Shown here: positions 17,981-27,418 of the stretch, piece after piece
Numbering within the stretch: the stretch's first letter is position 1
How the letters are laid out: each line of letters begins with the position of its first letter
From: SCUD01 sp036824505
Lineage (GTDB): Bacteria; Pseudomonadota; Gammaproteobacteria; Steroidobacterales; Steroidobacteraceae
Direction of reading: 5' to 3'
Assembly (NCBI GenBank): GCA_036824505.1
Contig: DAITAA010000016.1
Location: 10,024 to 74,023, forward strand
Length of the DNA stretch: 64,000 bases
The notes under the pieces: generated by a model
Seen by the model: the letters and a program-made list of their open reading frames with translations, nothing else
Databases searched by the model: none
Told to the model about the DNA's origin: nothing
Position numbers and translations under genes: made by a program

Positions 17981-20900
17981 TCAGCTCCCGCCGGTCTCGG
18001 TCGCGACGCGTGACATCGCGCCTGGAGCGGTCGCCGGGAAGTGCTTGCGGTCGAGCAGGGAATAGACCACCGGTATCACGAGCAACGTGAAAAAGCTCGC
18101 GATCGCGACGCCGCCGATCACGGTGATCGCCATGGGCTTGCGGATCTCGGCGCCCTCGCCGAGCCCGATCGCCATCGGCAGCAGGCCGAGAATCGTCGTC
18201 AGCTTGGTGATGATGATCGGGCGAAGGCGCATGCGGGCTGCCTCGATGATCGCATCGTGCTTGGGCAGGCCGCGTTCGCGGGCCTGATTGACCGCGTCGA
18301 TAAGCACAATCGACTGGTTGACGACGATGCCGGCCAACATGATCAGGCCGATGTAGGCGACCACGTTGACGGTCGTGCCGGTCAGGAACATCGCCCAGAC
18401 CGAGCCGGTGAGGGCGAGCGGAATCGTCAGCAGGATCACGAATGGATGCAGCAGCGATTCGAACTGCGATGCCATCACCAGGTATACGAGGAATACCGCC
18501 AGCAGCATCGTGAATTGCAGCGAGCGGAAGGAATCCTTCATGTCGTCGCTCTGGCCGCTGACTGCCGCGGTCGTGCCGACCGGCATCTCGACACCAGCGA
18601 CAATACGGTGGAGCTCCTCGACGGCCGTGCCGAGATCGCCGGAGGCAAGATTTGCGGTGACGATCGCGACGCGCTGCTGGCGCGTGCGCCGGATTTCCGC
18701 AGGCCCGGTCGCAACGATGACATCCGCAACCGCCGTGAGTGGCACTGGCCGGGCGCTGCCGGGATTGACGATCAGCGAACGGATTTCCTCGACCGACGAG
18801 GCGCGGGTATCCACGCTTCGCACCAGCACGTCGATCTTCTTCTCGCGCAGCTTGTAGCGGGTTGCGACATTTCCACGCACGCTGGAGACGACCCGGTCGG
18901 CGAATTCGCGCACGGTGATTCCGAGTTGCGCTGCGCGCTCCTGATCGAAGACGATCTGGATTTCCGGATTGCCCGCCTCGACGGTCGACTTGATGTCGCT
19001 GAAGGTCTTGCTCGCCTGCATGCCGAGGCGGACCTGCTCGGCCACCAGGCGCAGCCGATCGAGATCGTAGCCCGTGACCGTGACCTCGAGAGGGGATGCG
19101 AAACTGAATAATGCGGGCCGGCTGAACTGGTATTGGACGCCCGCCAGCTGATCGAACTTGCCGCGCAGCGCATTGAGCACGGCGGGCTCATCATCGGCGC
19201 GGGTTTCCGGCTTCAGGCTGACCGACAGCCGCCCGGTATTCTCGCCGGCATCGGTCGGGCTGGCGTCCAGGCGGTTGCCGGTTCCGGTAACCGCGTAGGT
19301 CAGCGCGATCTCCGGCAGTTCCATCGCATAGTTCTGCGCGGCGGCAACGGCGCGGTCGGTCTGCTCCAGCGGTGTGCCGGGCGCGAGGCGCAGGTCGGCG
19401 ATGAATTCGCCCTGGGAAAGCTGCGGAATCAGTTCCGAGCCGAGTCGCGGCACGATCGCCGCGGTCACCAGCAGCACTGCGAGCGAGATCAGCAGGACGC
19501 GGATGCGGTGTTGCAGCGACCACGCGAGCGCGGGCACGTAAACGCGTGCGACCGCGGCGAAACCCGCCTGCGTGATGCGCACCGGCACGGAAAGCAGCCG
19601 GGCCATGCCATCTGCAACCCGGGCAGATCCCCGCCGCATGACATGCAGTGCCTTGCCGATGCCGCGGCCGGCACGGCCCGGTGGCCGCTCGGGGTCGGCA
19701 AGCGGCGGCGCTTCATGGCCCGCCGCCAGCATCGGCACCAGCGTCATCGCGACCACCAGCGAGAACAGCAGCGCAAAGCTGACGGTCAGCGCCTGATCCT
19801 TGAAGAGCTGGCCCGCAATGCCGGTGATGAAGACCATCGGAAAGAACACGGCAACCGAGGTCAGCGTTGCCGCCGTGATCGCAGTCGAGACCTCGCGGGT
19901 CCCGAGCTGCGCCGCCGCGAGCCTCGACAGCCCGCGTTCGCGGTGGCGCACGATGTTCTCCAGCACGACCACGGCATTGTCTACCAACATACCGACCGCG
20001 AGCGCAATGCCTCCCAGCGACATGATGTTCAGCGACAGGTCGAAAGCGTACATGAGCACAAATGTGCCGATGACCGAGACCGGGATTGCGATGCCCGTGA
20101 TCATCGTCGCGCGCGCATCGCGCAGGAACAGATACAGGACCAGGATGGCAAGAATGCCGCCGATCAAGGCCGCATCGCGGACTTCTCCGATGGCCGAAGA
20201 GATGAATCGGGACTGGTCGTAGACCAGCCGCAACTCGCTGCCCGCTGGCAGCGATTTGCCGAGTTCCTCGACGCGTGCGCGGACTCCGGCTGCCAGTTGC
20301 ACCGTATTGGCATCGCCTTCCTTGTAGACGGCGAGTTCGACGGACTCGCGCCCGTCGACGCGCGTGATCGCCTCGCGGTCCTTGTAGCCGCTGGTGACGG
20401 TCGCGACATCGCGCAGATACACGGGCTTGCCGTCGACCGTCGCGACGATCGCGTCGGCCATCTCCTGTACCGACGTAAATTCATTCAGCGTCCGCACCAG
20501 GAAGCGTTGCGTGCCCTGTTCCAGGCGCCCACCCGACAGATTGACATTCTCTTCCCGCAGACGCCGTGAGACAGTTTCGATCGAGAGATTGAGCTGGGCG
20601 AGCTTGCCCTGGTCGACAAAGATCTGGATTTCGTCTTCGTAACCGCCGCTGACCTTTACCGCAGCGGAACCGTCGACGGATTCAAGATCCGGTTTCAGCC
20701 GGTCATCTGCAAAGCGGCGCAGCGACTTGAGCCGCTCGACCGTGCCGGCGTCGCTGCCGGCGCTCGTGGCATATTCCGTCGTGTCGACGAATGCGAGGCG
20801 CATGACCGGCTCGGTGGACGGATCAAAGCGCAGCAGAATCGGCCGGCTGGCCTCGAGCGGCAGCTGCAGCAGGTCGATCTTCTCGCGAACGTCGATGCCC

Positions 20901-21211
20901 GCGAGGTCCATGTCCGTACCCCAGGCGAATTCCAGGATCACGTCGGCCTGGCCGGCGCGCGAAACGGAGCGCACCTGACGGACATTGCGGATGATGCCGA
21001 CCGCTTCCTCGATTGGCCGTGTGATCAGCGTTTCGAGCTCGAGCGGTGCCGCGCCCGGCAGGTCAGTGCGCACGGTCAGGGTCGGGTACGAAAGATCCGG
21101 AAGCAGGTTGAGCTTCAGGCGGGTCAGCGATACGAATCCAAACAGGATGACCGCGAGGGTCACCATCAGGATGGTCACGCGCCGCCGCGTCGCGAATTCT
21201 ACGATCTGCAT
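17981..21211 (-). CDS. RND efflux transporter permease (first pump subunit)
   Basis: This 1076-residue RND pump begins FATRRRVTILMVTLAVILFG and has LKLNLLPDLSYPTLTVRTDL, GMLVDNAVVVLENIV in TM4 and IMLAGIVVNQSIVLIDAV in the C-terminal half. It shares overall plan with the following pump but is clearly diverged from it, as in MdtB/MdtC-type pairs that form mixed trimers. No outer-membrane channel gene is nearby, so a TolC-like protein encoded elsewhere is expected. The substrate cannot be predicted. Confidence 0.93.
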   Translation of the reverse strand: MQIVEFATRRRVTILMVTLAVILFGFVSLTRLKLNLLPDLSYPTLTVRTDLPGAAPLELETLITRPIEEAVGIIRNVRQVRSVSRAGQADVILEFAWGTDMDLAGIDVREKIDLLQLPLEASRPILLRFDPSTEPVMRLAFVDTTEYATSAGSDAGTVERLKSLRRFADDRLKPDLESVDGSAAVKVSGGYEDEIQIFVDQGKLAQLNLSIETVSRRLREENVNLSGGRLEQGTQRFLVRTLNEFTSVQEMADAIVATVDGKPVYLRDVATVTSGYKDREAITRVDGRESVELAVYKEGDANTVQLAAGVRARVEELGKSLPAGSELRLVYDQSRFISSAIGEVRDAALIGGILAILVLYLFLRDARATMITGIAIPVSVIGTFVLMYAFDLSLNIMSLGGIALAVGMLVDNAVVVLENIVRHRERGLSRLAAAQLGTREVSTAITAATLTSVAVFFPMVFITGIAGQLFKDQALTVSFALLFSLVVAMTLVPMLAAGHEAPPLADPERPPGRAGRGIGKALHVMRRGSARVADGMARLLSVPVRITQAGFAAVARVYVPALAWSLQHRIRVLLISLAVLLVTAAIVPRLGSELIPQLSQGEFIADLRLAPGTPLEQTDRAVAAAQNYAMELPEIALTYAVTGTGNRLDASPTDAGENTGRLSVSLKPETRADDEPAVLNALRGKFDQLAGVQYQFSRPALFSFASPLEVTVTGYDLDRLRLVAEQVRLGMQASKTFSDIKSTVEAGNPEIQIVFDQERAAQLGITVREFADRVVSSVRGNVATRYKLREKKIDVLVRSVDTRASSVEEIRSLIVNPGSARPVPLTAVADVIVATGPAEIRRTRQQRVAIVTANLASGDLGTAVEELHRIVAGVEMPVGTTAAVSGQSDDMKDSFRSLQFTMLLAVFLVYLVMASQFESLLHPFVILLTIPLALTGSVWAMFLTGTTVNVVAYIGLIMLAGIVVNQSIVLIDAVNQARERGLPKHDAIIEAARMRLRPIIITKLTTILGLLPMAIGLGEGAEIRKPMAITVIGGVAIASFFTLLVIPVVYSLLDRKHFPATAPGAMSRVATETGGS

Positions 21212-21230
21212 TGCGGCTGCCTCCGCGCGG

Positions 21231-22397
21231 TCAGCCGGCTGTCACGGCAGGCTGGGAACGCGCTGCGGGCCGCGCGGGCGTGCTGACGATGCGGACTGTG
21301 GCGCCTGGCTTGATTGCAGCCTGACCCACGACCACGACCTGCTCGCCGTCCTTCAGACCTGTGACGACCTCGACGTAGGCGCCATTGCTCAGGCCGAGTT
21401 GCACCGGCCGTTCGACGGCCTTGCCGTCCTTGACGACAAACACCTTGGGCGGGCCATCGCCGTCCAGCAATGCAGTGCGCGGAATCTGCAACGCATCCAG
21501 TTTTCTCTCGTACACAATTGCAACACGGGCAAACATGCCGGGTCGCAGCATGCCATCAGTATCCGTAACGCGAATTCGCACGCCGAATGTAGCCGTCCCG
21601 GCATCCACAAACGGGCTGATCAAGGCGATCTTGCCGGTAAACGCGCGGCCCGGCACCGCGTCGAAGCTGAGTTCGGCGGTCTGACCCACGGAAAGTTTGG
21701 CAAGCTCGCGCTCCGGGATATTGACCCGCAGCATCAGGGAATCGAGATCTTCAACGACGAACAGTGCGCTGTCGGCGCTTTCGATGACGCCGCCGACCGG
21801 CGTGACAGTATTGCCGACCTTGACCACGTCGAGCCGTTGGGTAACTGTGCCGGCGATCGGCGAGCGGATGTCGGTGTAGGAGAGCTGCAGCCGCGCAAGT
21901 TCCCACGAGGCTTTGGCCGCCTCGAGCTCGTACTTCAGATTGTCGATGGAGACCGCGCTGATCAGGCCCTTGGCCTGTAGTTCGGTATTGCGCGCGTAGT
22001 CGCGCTCGAGCTTGCGCATCGTCGCCTCGGCGAGCGCGACTTCAAGCCGCAGCTGGTCGCCATCGAGGCGCGCGAGCACCTGGCCTTCGCGGACGCGCTG
22101 GCCTTCGTCGGCCAGCACCCGGCGGATCTCGCCCTTGACTTTCGGCATCACGAAAGCCTTGCGCTCGGATTCGATCGGCGCGGTGCCGGAATAGACCGCG
22201 GCCATCTCGGCGCGGCGCGTGGCGGCCACTTCGACCGGGACGGCGGGAACCTCTTCCTTGGCGTCCTTGCCGCTGTTGTCGCCATCGGCCCGGTCGCAGG
22301 CCGCGACACCCAATGCGGCGGCGATCAGCGTCGCCAGCAGCCAGATTCGTGTGGCTCCTGTGAAGTCGTTCTCAGTTCTGCCATCGCTGCGGATCAC
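21231..22397 (-). CDS. RND efflux periplasmic adaptor (membrane fusion protein), lipoprotein
   Basis: This 388-residue adaptor links the pumps to an outer-membrane channel. The N-terminus has a signal sequence with the lipobox GVAAC. The lipoyl half-motifs (VRRVLADEGQRVREGQVLARLD and IRSPIAGTVTQRLDVVKVGN) flank a helical hairpin (residues about 100-170), followed by beta-barrel and membrane-proximal domains. It is the first gene of the operon, 19 bp before the first pump. Confidence 0.92.
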   Translation of the reverse strand: MIRSDGRTENDFTGATRIWLLATLIAAALGVAACDRADGDNSGKDAKEEVPAVPVEVAATRRAEMAAVYSGTAPIESERKAFVMPKVKGEIRRVLADEGQRVREGQVLARLDGDQLRLEVALAEATMRKLERDYARNTELQAKGLISAVSIDNLKYELEAAKASWELARLQLSYTDIRSPIAGTVTQRLDVVKVGNTVTPVGGVIESADSALFVVEDLDSLMLRVNIPERELAKLSVGQTAELSFDAVPGRAFTGKIALISPFVDAGTATFGVRIRVTDTDGMLRPGMFARVAIVYERKLDALQIPRTALLDGDGPPKVFVVKDGKAVERPVQLGLSNGAYVEVVTGLKDGEQVVVVGQAAIKPGATVRIVSTPARPAARSQPAVTAG

Positions 22398-22428
22398 TTG
22401 CCGGGCTCCTGCCGTTCAATTGTAGGCT

Positions 22429-22457
22429 AGGGTACGGTCTTTTAGTGTTGTAGTCAA
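22429..22457 (-). promoter_or_regulatory. Predicted promoter of the RND efflux operon
   Basis: On the minus strand TTGACT (22457-22452) and TACCCT (22434-22429) are 17 bp apart, 31 nt before the adaptor start at 22397. The -35 is strong and the -10 weak, which suits a regulated promoter. Confidence 0.45.
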
Positions 22458-22481
22458 GTATAACAGTACGATCATGACTTG
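22455..22481. promoter_or_regulatory. Inverted repeat overlapping the efflux promoter
   Basis: CAAGT (22455-22459) and ACTTG (22477-22481) form an inverted repeat that overlaps the -35 of the efflux operon, a place where TetR- or MarR-type repressors often bind. No such regulator is encoded next to the operon. Confidence 0.3.
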
Positions 22482-22518
22482 GAACGCAAGTCGTTGAATT
22501 CACAGCCAGGAGTACGAG

Positions 22519-24660
22519 TTAGCGGGGTGCGAGGGCGCTTAAACGGGGCGGATCTGCAGGAGCCGGCAGCAGCATCGCATCAACCGCTATCTCGACGGCC
22601 TCGTCGAGCACGGTGTCAGGCTCCTCGGCCTCGTCGAGCGCCGCGATATTCGCCAGTGGCGCAAGACTGTGTGCCGCGCGACGGGCATTCTCACGCGCGA
22701 GCCGCTCGGCTTCGAATGCGTCGCGCTCGGCGCGACGCTTGACGAGGTTCAGCGATACGTCGTGCTGGGTCCGCAGGCGTTCCATCGCCTCGACGTCACC
22801 TTCGAGTGCAACGAAATCGGCATTGTGCGCAACGCGATCTTCGTGCTCGCGCTCCAACACCGGCAGCATCGGCAGTACCGGCTGCTCCGGGGTGAATTTC
22901 GCCGGGTTGATCCGGTCCCATGGCAGCGCGCTTTCCTGCGTGCTCTCGCCGACGTCGGCGGTGCTGAGCAGCGACGGCAGTGTGATATCGGGAGCCACGC
23001 CGCGATGCTGGGTACTGTCGCCGGTGACGCGGTAATACTTGCCAATGGTGACCGTCAGCTGGCCGAAGCCGGCCTTCGGCCCCAGCGCGTAACGGTCCAG
23101 CGGATAGAGATTCTGGACGGAGCCCTTGCCATAGGTCTGCTGACCTACCACGAGGCCGCGGTGATAATCCTGGATGGCGCCGGCGAAGATTTCCGACGCC
23201 GATGCGCTCGCGCGATTGACCAGCACGACCAGCGGGCCCTTCCAGGCGACACCCGGCTCCGGGTCATCCAGCACTTCGATCTGGCCGCTGGTTTCGCGCA
23301 ACTGCACGACGGGTCCGTTCTCGACGAACAGGCCGACGAGGCCGGTCGCTTCCGACAGGTGACCGCCGCCGTTATCGCGCAGGTCAATGACCAGGGAATC
23401 GATCTTCTCGCGCTTCAGTTCTTCGATCAGGCGGCGAACGTCGCGTGTGGTGCTGCGATAGTCTTCGTCACCCGCAACGCGGGCCTGGAAATCCTGATAG
23501 AAGCTCGGCACTTCGATTACGCCAATCTTGAATTCGCGATCGCCGCGATGGATCTGATGAACCTGCTTTTGTGCCGCCTGGCCCTCCAGCGTGACCTTGT
23601 TGCGGGTCAGCACCAGCAGTGTTTCCTGGACACCTGGATTCGCTCCGGCTGGCAGGATTTGCAGCCGCACCACGGTTTTTACCGGGCCGCGGATCAACTG
23701 CACGACATCGTCGAGACGCCAGCCGACGACATCCGTCATCGGGCCGTCACTGCCCTGGCCGACGGCCGTGATGCGGTCACCGGCCTTGAGCTGCTCGGAG
23801 GCCGCGGCCGGACCGCCTGGCAGGATGTTCATGATCGTCACATGGTCGTCGACGAGCTGCAGCGATGCGCCAATGCCTTCATAGGACAGGCTCATCGCGA
23901 TGTTGTATTCGTCGGAGTTGCGCGGCGACAGGTAATTTGAATGCGGATCGTAGACGTGCGCGTAGGCATTCATGAATGTTTCGAAGACATCGTCCGCCGT
24001 GATCTGCTCTATGCGCTTGCCGACGCGCTCGTAACGCTTGCGCAGGATGTCACTGGCCTCCGGCCAGGTCTTGCCCGCCAGCAACAGCGAGATCGCGTCA
24101 TTCTTGACGCGCTTGCGCCAGAGTTCGTTCAGCTCCTGCTGTGAAGCCGGCCAGCCCAGGCTGCTGCGGTCGAATTGAAAGGTTTCGTCGATCGTGAAGT
24201 CCGGTTCCGTGTCGAGCAGCGCGATCGCGTGCCGCAGCACTTCGCGGTTGCGCTGGCGGTAGCGCGCGAATATCTCGAAGGCCGGCGAGGCGTCGGCACT
24301 ATCGATCGCATCGTCGAACTTGTAGCGAAACCGCTCGAATTCCGCGATGTCGGATGCCAGAAGATAGCTATGGCCGCCATCCAGTGCCTCGAGGTAACGC
24401 TCGTAGATCTGCGAGGACATGTCGTCGTCCAGCACGGCCTGCCGGTAGTGCTGGCGCTCAACCACTTCGGCGACCAGGCGCATGACGCGCCGGTGACGCT
24501 CATTGGCGGCCAGTTCGCCGGACGGGGCGGTCAACGGGGCAACGGCGACAGCGCGCTGCGCACCCGAGCCGCCGAGCGCGATCACGGTCGTGACGAGGAA
24601 CGCCGCCAGCAACAACTGGCGGAGGCGGGGCAGGTTGACCTTGGCGAACGGTGATGTCAT
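22519..24660 (-). CDS. prc: Carboxy-terminal-processing protease Prc (S41A)
   Basis: Prc is a periplasmic tail-specific protease that degrades proteins with apolar C-termini and trims peptidoglycan hydrolases or penicillin-binding proteins. The 713-residue protein has an N-terminal export segment (LLLAAFLVTTVIALGG), a helical N-domain, a PDZ domain (IGASLQLVDDHVTIMNILPG) and the S41 catalytic core with Ser in NRASASASEIFAG and Lys in QTYGKGSVQN. The C-terminal DUF3340-type region ends the protein. Length is slightly above E. coli Prc (682). Confidence 0.94.
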   Translation of the reverse strand: MTSPFAKVNLPRLRQLLLAAFLVTTVIALGGSGAQRAVAVAPLTAPSGELAANERHRRVMRLVAEVVERQHYRQAVLDDDMSSQIYERYLEALDGGHSYLLASDIAEFERFRYKFDDAIDSADASPAFEIFARYRQRNREVLRHAIALLDTEPDFTIDETFQFDRSSLGWPASQQELNELWRKRVKNDAISLLLAGKTWPEASDILRKRYERVGKRIEQITADDVFETFMNAYAHVYDPHSNYLSPRNSDEYNIAMSLSYEGIGASLQLVDDHVTIMNILPGGPAAASEQLKAGDRITAVGQGSDGPMTDVVGWRLDDVVQLIRGPVKTVVRLQILPAGANPGVQETLLVLTRNKVTLEGQAAQKQVHQIHRGDREFKIGVIEVPSFYQDFQARVAGDEDYRSTTRDVRRLIEELKREKIDSLVIDLRDNGGGHLSEATGLVGLFVENGPVVQLRETSGQIEVLDDPEPGVAWKGPLVVLVNRASASASEIFAGAIQDYHRGLVVGQQTYGKGSVQNLYPLDRYALGPKAGFGQLTVTIGKYYRVTGDSTQHRGVAPDITLPSLLSTADVGESTQESALPWDRINPAKFTPEQPVLPMLPVLEREHEDRVAHNADFVALEGDVEAMERLRTQHDVSLNLVKRRAERDAFEAERLARENARRAAHSLAPLANIAALDEAEEPDTVLDEAVEIAVDAMLLPAPADPPRLSALAPR

Positions 24661-24708
24661 GGACTGTTAGACTGCCTTGCGCGGCCCTGAGGGGGCTGCA
24701 CCCAGATT

Positions 24709-25071
24709 ATGAAGGTAGAGGCGCTACGCTGCCGTAGCAAGTACCGGCGTCACGCCGCCGGGGGGGCGCTCCTGATGGGTCCGCTGGGTTTCCTGACCGG
24801 GGTCGTGCTGGGGTCCGCCGCATCGATTGCCCTGGTGCTTGCAATGGTGGTTGTCATATTCGCCCTGACTTCGGGCGCCCATCCCTCGATTGGCGCGGAA
24901 TACCCCAGGTTGCTGGCCACGGCCGGTCTTTTCGCAGTCCTGGCGGGCATCGCAGGGCTTGCTTTCACTGGCCTGCAGCGTCGACGGCCCTGGCGGTGGT
25001 ATGCCCAGGCGGCCATGTGGCTCGCGCTGGCGCTGTTGGGCTGGTATTACTGGCCGCGCGACATCGCCTGA
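24709..25071 (+). CDS. Small membrane protein, three predicted helices
   Basis: I do not recognise this protein of up to 120 residues. Three hydrophobic segments are visible: LGFLTGVVLGSAASIALVLA, LLATAGLFAVLAGIAGLAF and AAMWLALALLGWYYW. The first 22 residues are basic and may not be translated; an internal ATG at 24775 with a G-rich stretch upstream is an equally good start. It lies 31 bp before the M28 peptidase gene on the same strand. Confidence 0.55.
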   Translation: MKVEALRCRSKYRRHAAGGALLMGPLGFLTGVVLGSAASIALVLAMVVVIFALTSGAHPSIGAEYPRLLATAGLFAVLAGIAGLAFTGLQRRRPWRWYAQAAMWLALALLGWYYWPRDIA

Positions 25072-25102
25072 GGCACGTCGAGGAACTGGAACTAGAGGCA
25101 AC

Positions 25103-26782
25103 ATGAAACGATTTGACCTGAAATTGACGATTCTGTTCGCGGCACTGGCTGCCGTCCTGCTGGCAAGTCCTGTCGGTGCGTCTGGAAGAAGCCTGAAGAA
25201 GGCTTCCGCGGTGATCACCGAGTCCTTTTTTCGCGCCCAAGTGCAGAGCCTTTCAGCCGACGAGATGGAAGGCCGCGGTCCCGGGACACGCGGCGAGCAG
25301 CGGACCATTGAGTATCTGGAAAAGCAATTCCTGGAGCTCGGTCTGCAGCCGGCCGCCGGCGGTGACTTTCGCCAGGATGTCCCGCTCGTGGAAATCACCG
25401 CCATAGACCCGAAACTTTCATTCGCGAAGGGCGAGGGTGGCATGGCGCTGAACTTCGGGGACGACATGGTCATCGGCACGCGGCGGGTGCGACCTGAATC
25501 ATCGATCAGGGACAGCGAAGTCGTGTTTGTCGGCTACGGCATCGTCGCGCCCGAGTACGGCTGGAACGACTATGCCGGCGTCGACATGCGCGGCAAGACG
25601 GCACTGATCCTGGTCAACGATCCGGGCTTCGTGACCGGCGACGCGACCCTGTTCCGCGGCAAGGCGATGACCTACCACGGACGCTGGACCTACAAATTCG
25701 AGGAGGCGGCGCGGCAGGGCGCCGCGGCTGCATTCATCATTCACGACACGCTGCCCGCGGCGTATGACTGGGAAGTAGTCAGGAATGGCTGGTCGAGGCC
25801 GCAGTTCTACATTGACCGGCCCGATGGCAACGCCGGCCGTACCGCGCTCGAGGGCTGGATCACCCAGGACCGCGCACGCCAGTTGATGGAACTCGCGGGC
25901 CAGGACTTGGCGGCGATGCAGGCGGCGGCCGTGCAGCGCGGCTTTCGTCCGGTGCCGCTCGGCGTGACTGCGAGCGGTGGCGTGCGCAACGTGATCCGGC
26001 GCGCCAACTCGCCCAATCTGGCAGGTGTCATGCCGGGCAAGGACCGGCCCGACGAATACGTCATCTACGTCGCGCACTGGGATCACCTGGGTCGCTCGCT
26101 GGCATTCACCGGTGACACCATCTTCAATGGTGCCGTGGACAATGCGACGGGCGTTGCCGGCATCCTGACAATTGCCCAGGCCTTCCGGGAGATGGTGCCG
26201 GGCCAGTCGCGATCCGTGATGTTTCTCGCCGTGACAGCCGAGGAGTCCGGCCTGATCGGCTCCGAATACTACGCAGAACATCCACTCGTCCCGCTGCAGA
26301 AGACTGCGGCGGTCATCAATATCGATGCGCTGAATCCGCTGGGTCGCGCCAGGGACGTGGAAGTCATCGGTTCTGGCGCATCTGATCTCGAGGACCTGCT
26401 GGCAGCCGCCGCCAAGTCCCAGGGCCGCAAGCTGATGCCGGACCGCCGTTCCGAGGCCGGCTACTTCTACCGTTCGGATCATTTCAATTTCGCCAAGGCC
26501 GGGGTGCCGGCGCTCTACATCAAGTCGGGCACGACGCTGCGCGATGGGCCACCGGGCGCGGGTCTTGCCAGTTACGACGAGTATTACGCCAAGCGCTATC
26601 ACAAGCCCAACGATCAGTACGAGGCATCCTGGGACGTCGCCGGAACGATCGAAGACCTCAAGCTGCTGTTCGAAGTCGGCGCCAGGGTCAGCAATGGCAA
26701 GACCTGGCCCGAGTGGTACGAGGGCAATGAGTTCCGCGCGACCAGAGACGCAAGTGCCGCGAAACGCCAGACGGGGGAATGA
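25103..26782 (+). CDS. M28 family zinc aminopeptidase with PA domain, secreted
   Basis: This 559-residue exported peptidase has a cleavable signal (LTILFAALAAVLLASPVGA). A protease-associated (PA) insert occupies about residues 130-260. The co-catalytic zinc ligands of M28 are present: AHWDHLG (His, Asp), NGAVDNATGVAG (Asp), TAEESGLIGSEY (catalytic and ligand Glu), NIDALNPLG (Asp) and RSDHFNFAKAGVPA (His). The ATG at 25103 with AGAGG upstream is the start. It should cleave N-terminal amino acids from peptides in the periplasm or outside the cell. Confidence 0.9.
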   Translation: MKRFDLKLTILFAALAAVLLASPVGASGRSLKKASAVITESFFRAQVQSLSADEMEGRGPGTRGEQRTIEYLEKQFLELGLQPAAGGDFRQDVPLVEITAIDPKLSFAKGEGGMALNFGDDMVIGTRRVRPESSIRDSEVVFVGYGIVAPEYGWNDYAGVDMRGKTALILVNDPGFVTGDATLFRGKAMTYHGRWTYKFEEAARQGAAAAFIIHDTLPAAYDWEVVRNGWSRPQFYIDRPDGNAGRTALEGWITQDRARQLMELAGQDLAAMQAAAVQRGFRPVPLGVTASGGVRNVIRRANSPNLAGVMPGKDRPDEYVIYVAHWDHLGRSLAFTGDTIFNGAVDNATGVAGILTIAQAFREMVPGQSRSVMFLAVTAEESGLIGSEYYAEHPLVPLQKTAAVINIDALNPLGRARDVEVIGSGASDLEDLLAAAAKSQGRKLMPDRRSEAGYFYRSDHFNFAKAGVPALYIKSGTTLRDGPPGAGLASYDEYYAKRYHKPNDQYEASWDVAGTIEDLKLLFEVGARVSNGKTWPEWYEGNEFRATRDASAAKRQTGE

Positions 26783-26788
26783 GCCGGG

Positions 26789-27085
26789 TCACGCCCGGCG
26801 GCGGAATGGCCGGGTGAGCAGGCGCACGGCGGTGAACAGCAGGTAAGGCCCGACGACCAGGAGCCAGGCGGTTGGCTTCGCCGTGAATACGGCGCCCAGC
26901 AGCGAGCGGAGGAAGGCCAGCAGTCCGCCCTCATAGGGACCGAGCGTGAGTACACCGGCGAGATAGATCAGGAAGGGCATCACGAGAAGCCCGAAACCGA
27001 GCAGCAACGCGAAGATCCCAAGCTCCCGGCGCCAGAACGGCGATAGCCTGCCCAGGTATCTTGAGAACAGTCCGGTTCCGGCCAT
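26789..27085 (-). CDS. Small membrane protein, two predicted helices
   Basis: This unrecognised 98-residue protein has two hydrophobic segments (IFALLLGFGLLVMPFLIYLAG and TAWLLVVGPYLLFTAVRLL) and a basic C-terminus (TRPFRRRA). I start it at ATG 27085; a TTG at 27121 would add 12 residues. It converges on the M28 gene with a 6-bp gap. Confidence 0.5.
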   Translation of the reverse strand: MAGTGLFSRYLGRLSPFWRRELGIFALLLGFGLLVMPFLIYLAGVLTLGPYEGGLLAFLRSLLGAVFTAKPTAWLLVVGPYLLFTAVRLLTRPFRRRA

Positions 27086-27178
27086 CACGGTGAGTCTGCC
27101 CCCCCGGCAGACCTTGGGCAAGGCCCCGATTCGCGCGGCTATACTGACGCCCGTTCCGCAGGCAGGATCAGGAAGCCG

Positions 27179-27418
27179 ATGCGCAAACTGTGGTGGCCCG
27201 AACCGATGTACGAGATGAAGCCATATGGCGTGCTGGCCGTCGGGCTGTTCGTCGCGCTGGTCGGCGCGGCGCGCAGCTGGGCAGCAGATTCATTGGATGC
27301 CGGACTCGCGGCGGCACTGCTGTTCGGTGTGGTGAGCATCGTCTATGCAACCGCGATTTTCCGGATGCGCTACAGGCACCGGCGCAACAGCCGCTGGAAT
27401 CGGGAGATTCGACGCTGA
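27179..27418 (+). CDS. Small membrane protein upstream of the oxidoreductase
   Basis: This 79-residue protein has a good ribosome-binding site (AGGAAG, 4 nt before the ATG). It has two hydrophobic segments (YGVLAVGLFVALVGAA and AAALLFGVVSIVYATAIF) and an Arg-rich tail. I do not recognise a family. Its stop codon overlaps the proposed CTG start of the next gene (CTGA). Confidence 0.6.
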   Translation: MRKLWWPEPMYEMKPYGVLAVGLFVALVGAARSWAADSLDAGLAAALLFGVVSIVYATAIFRMRYRHRRNSRWNREIRR

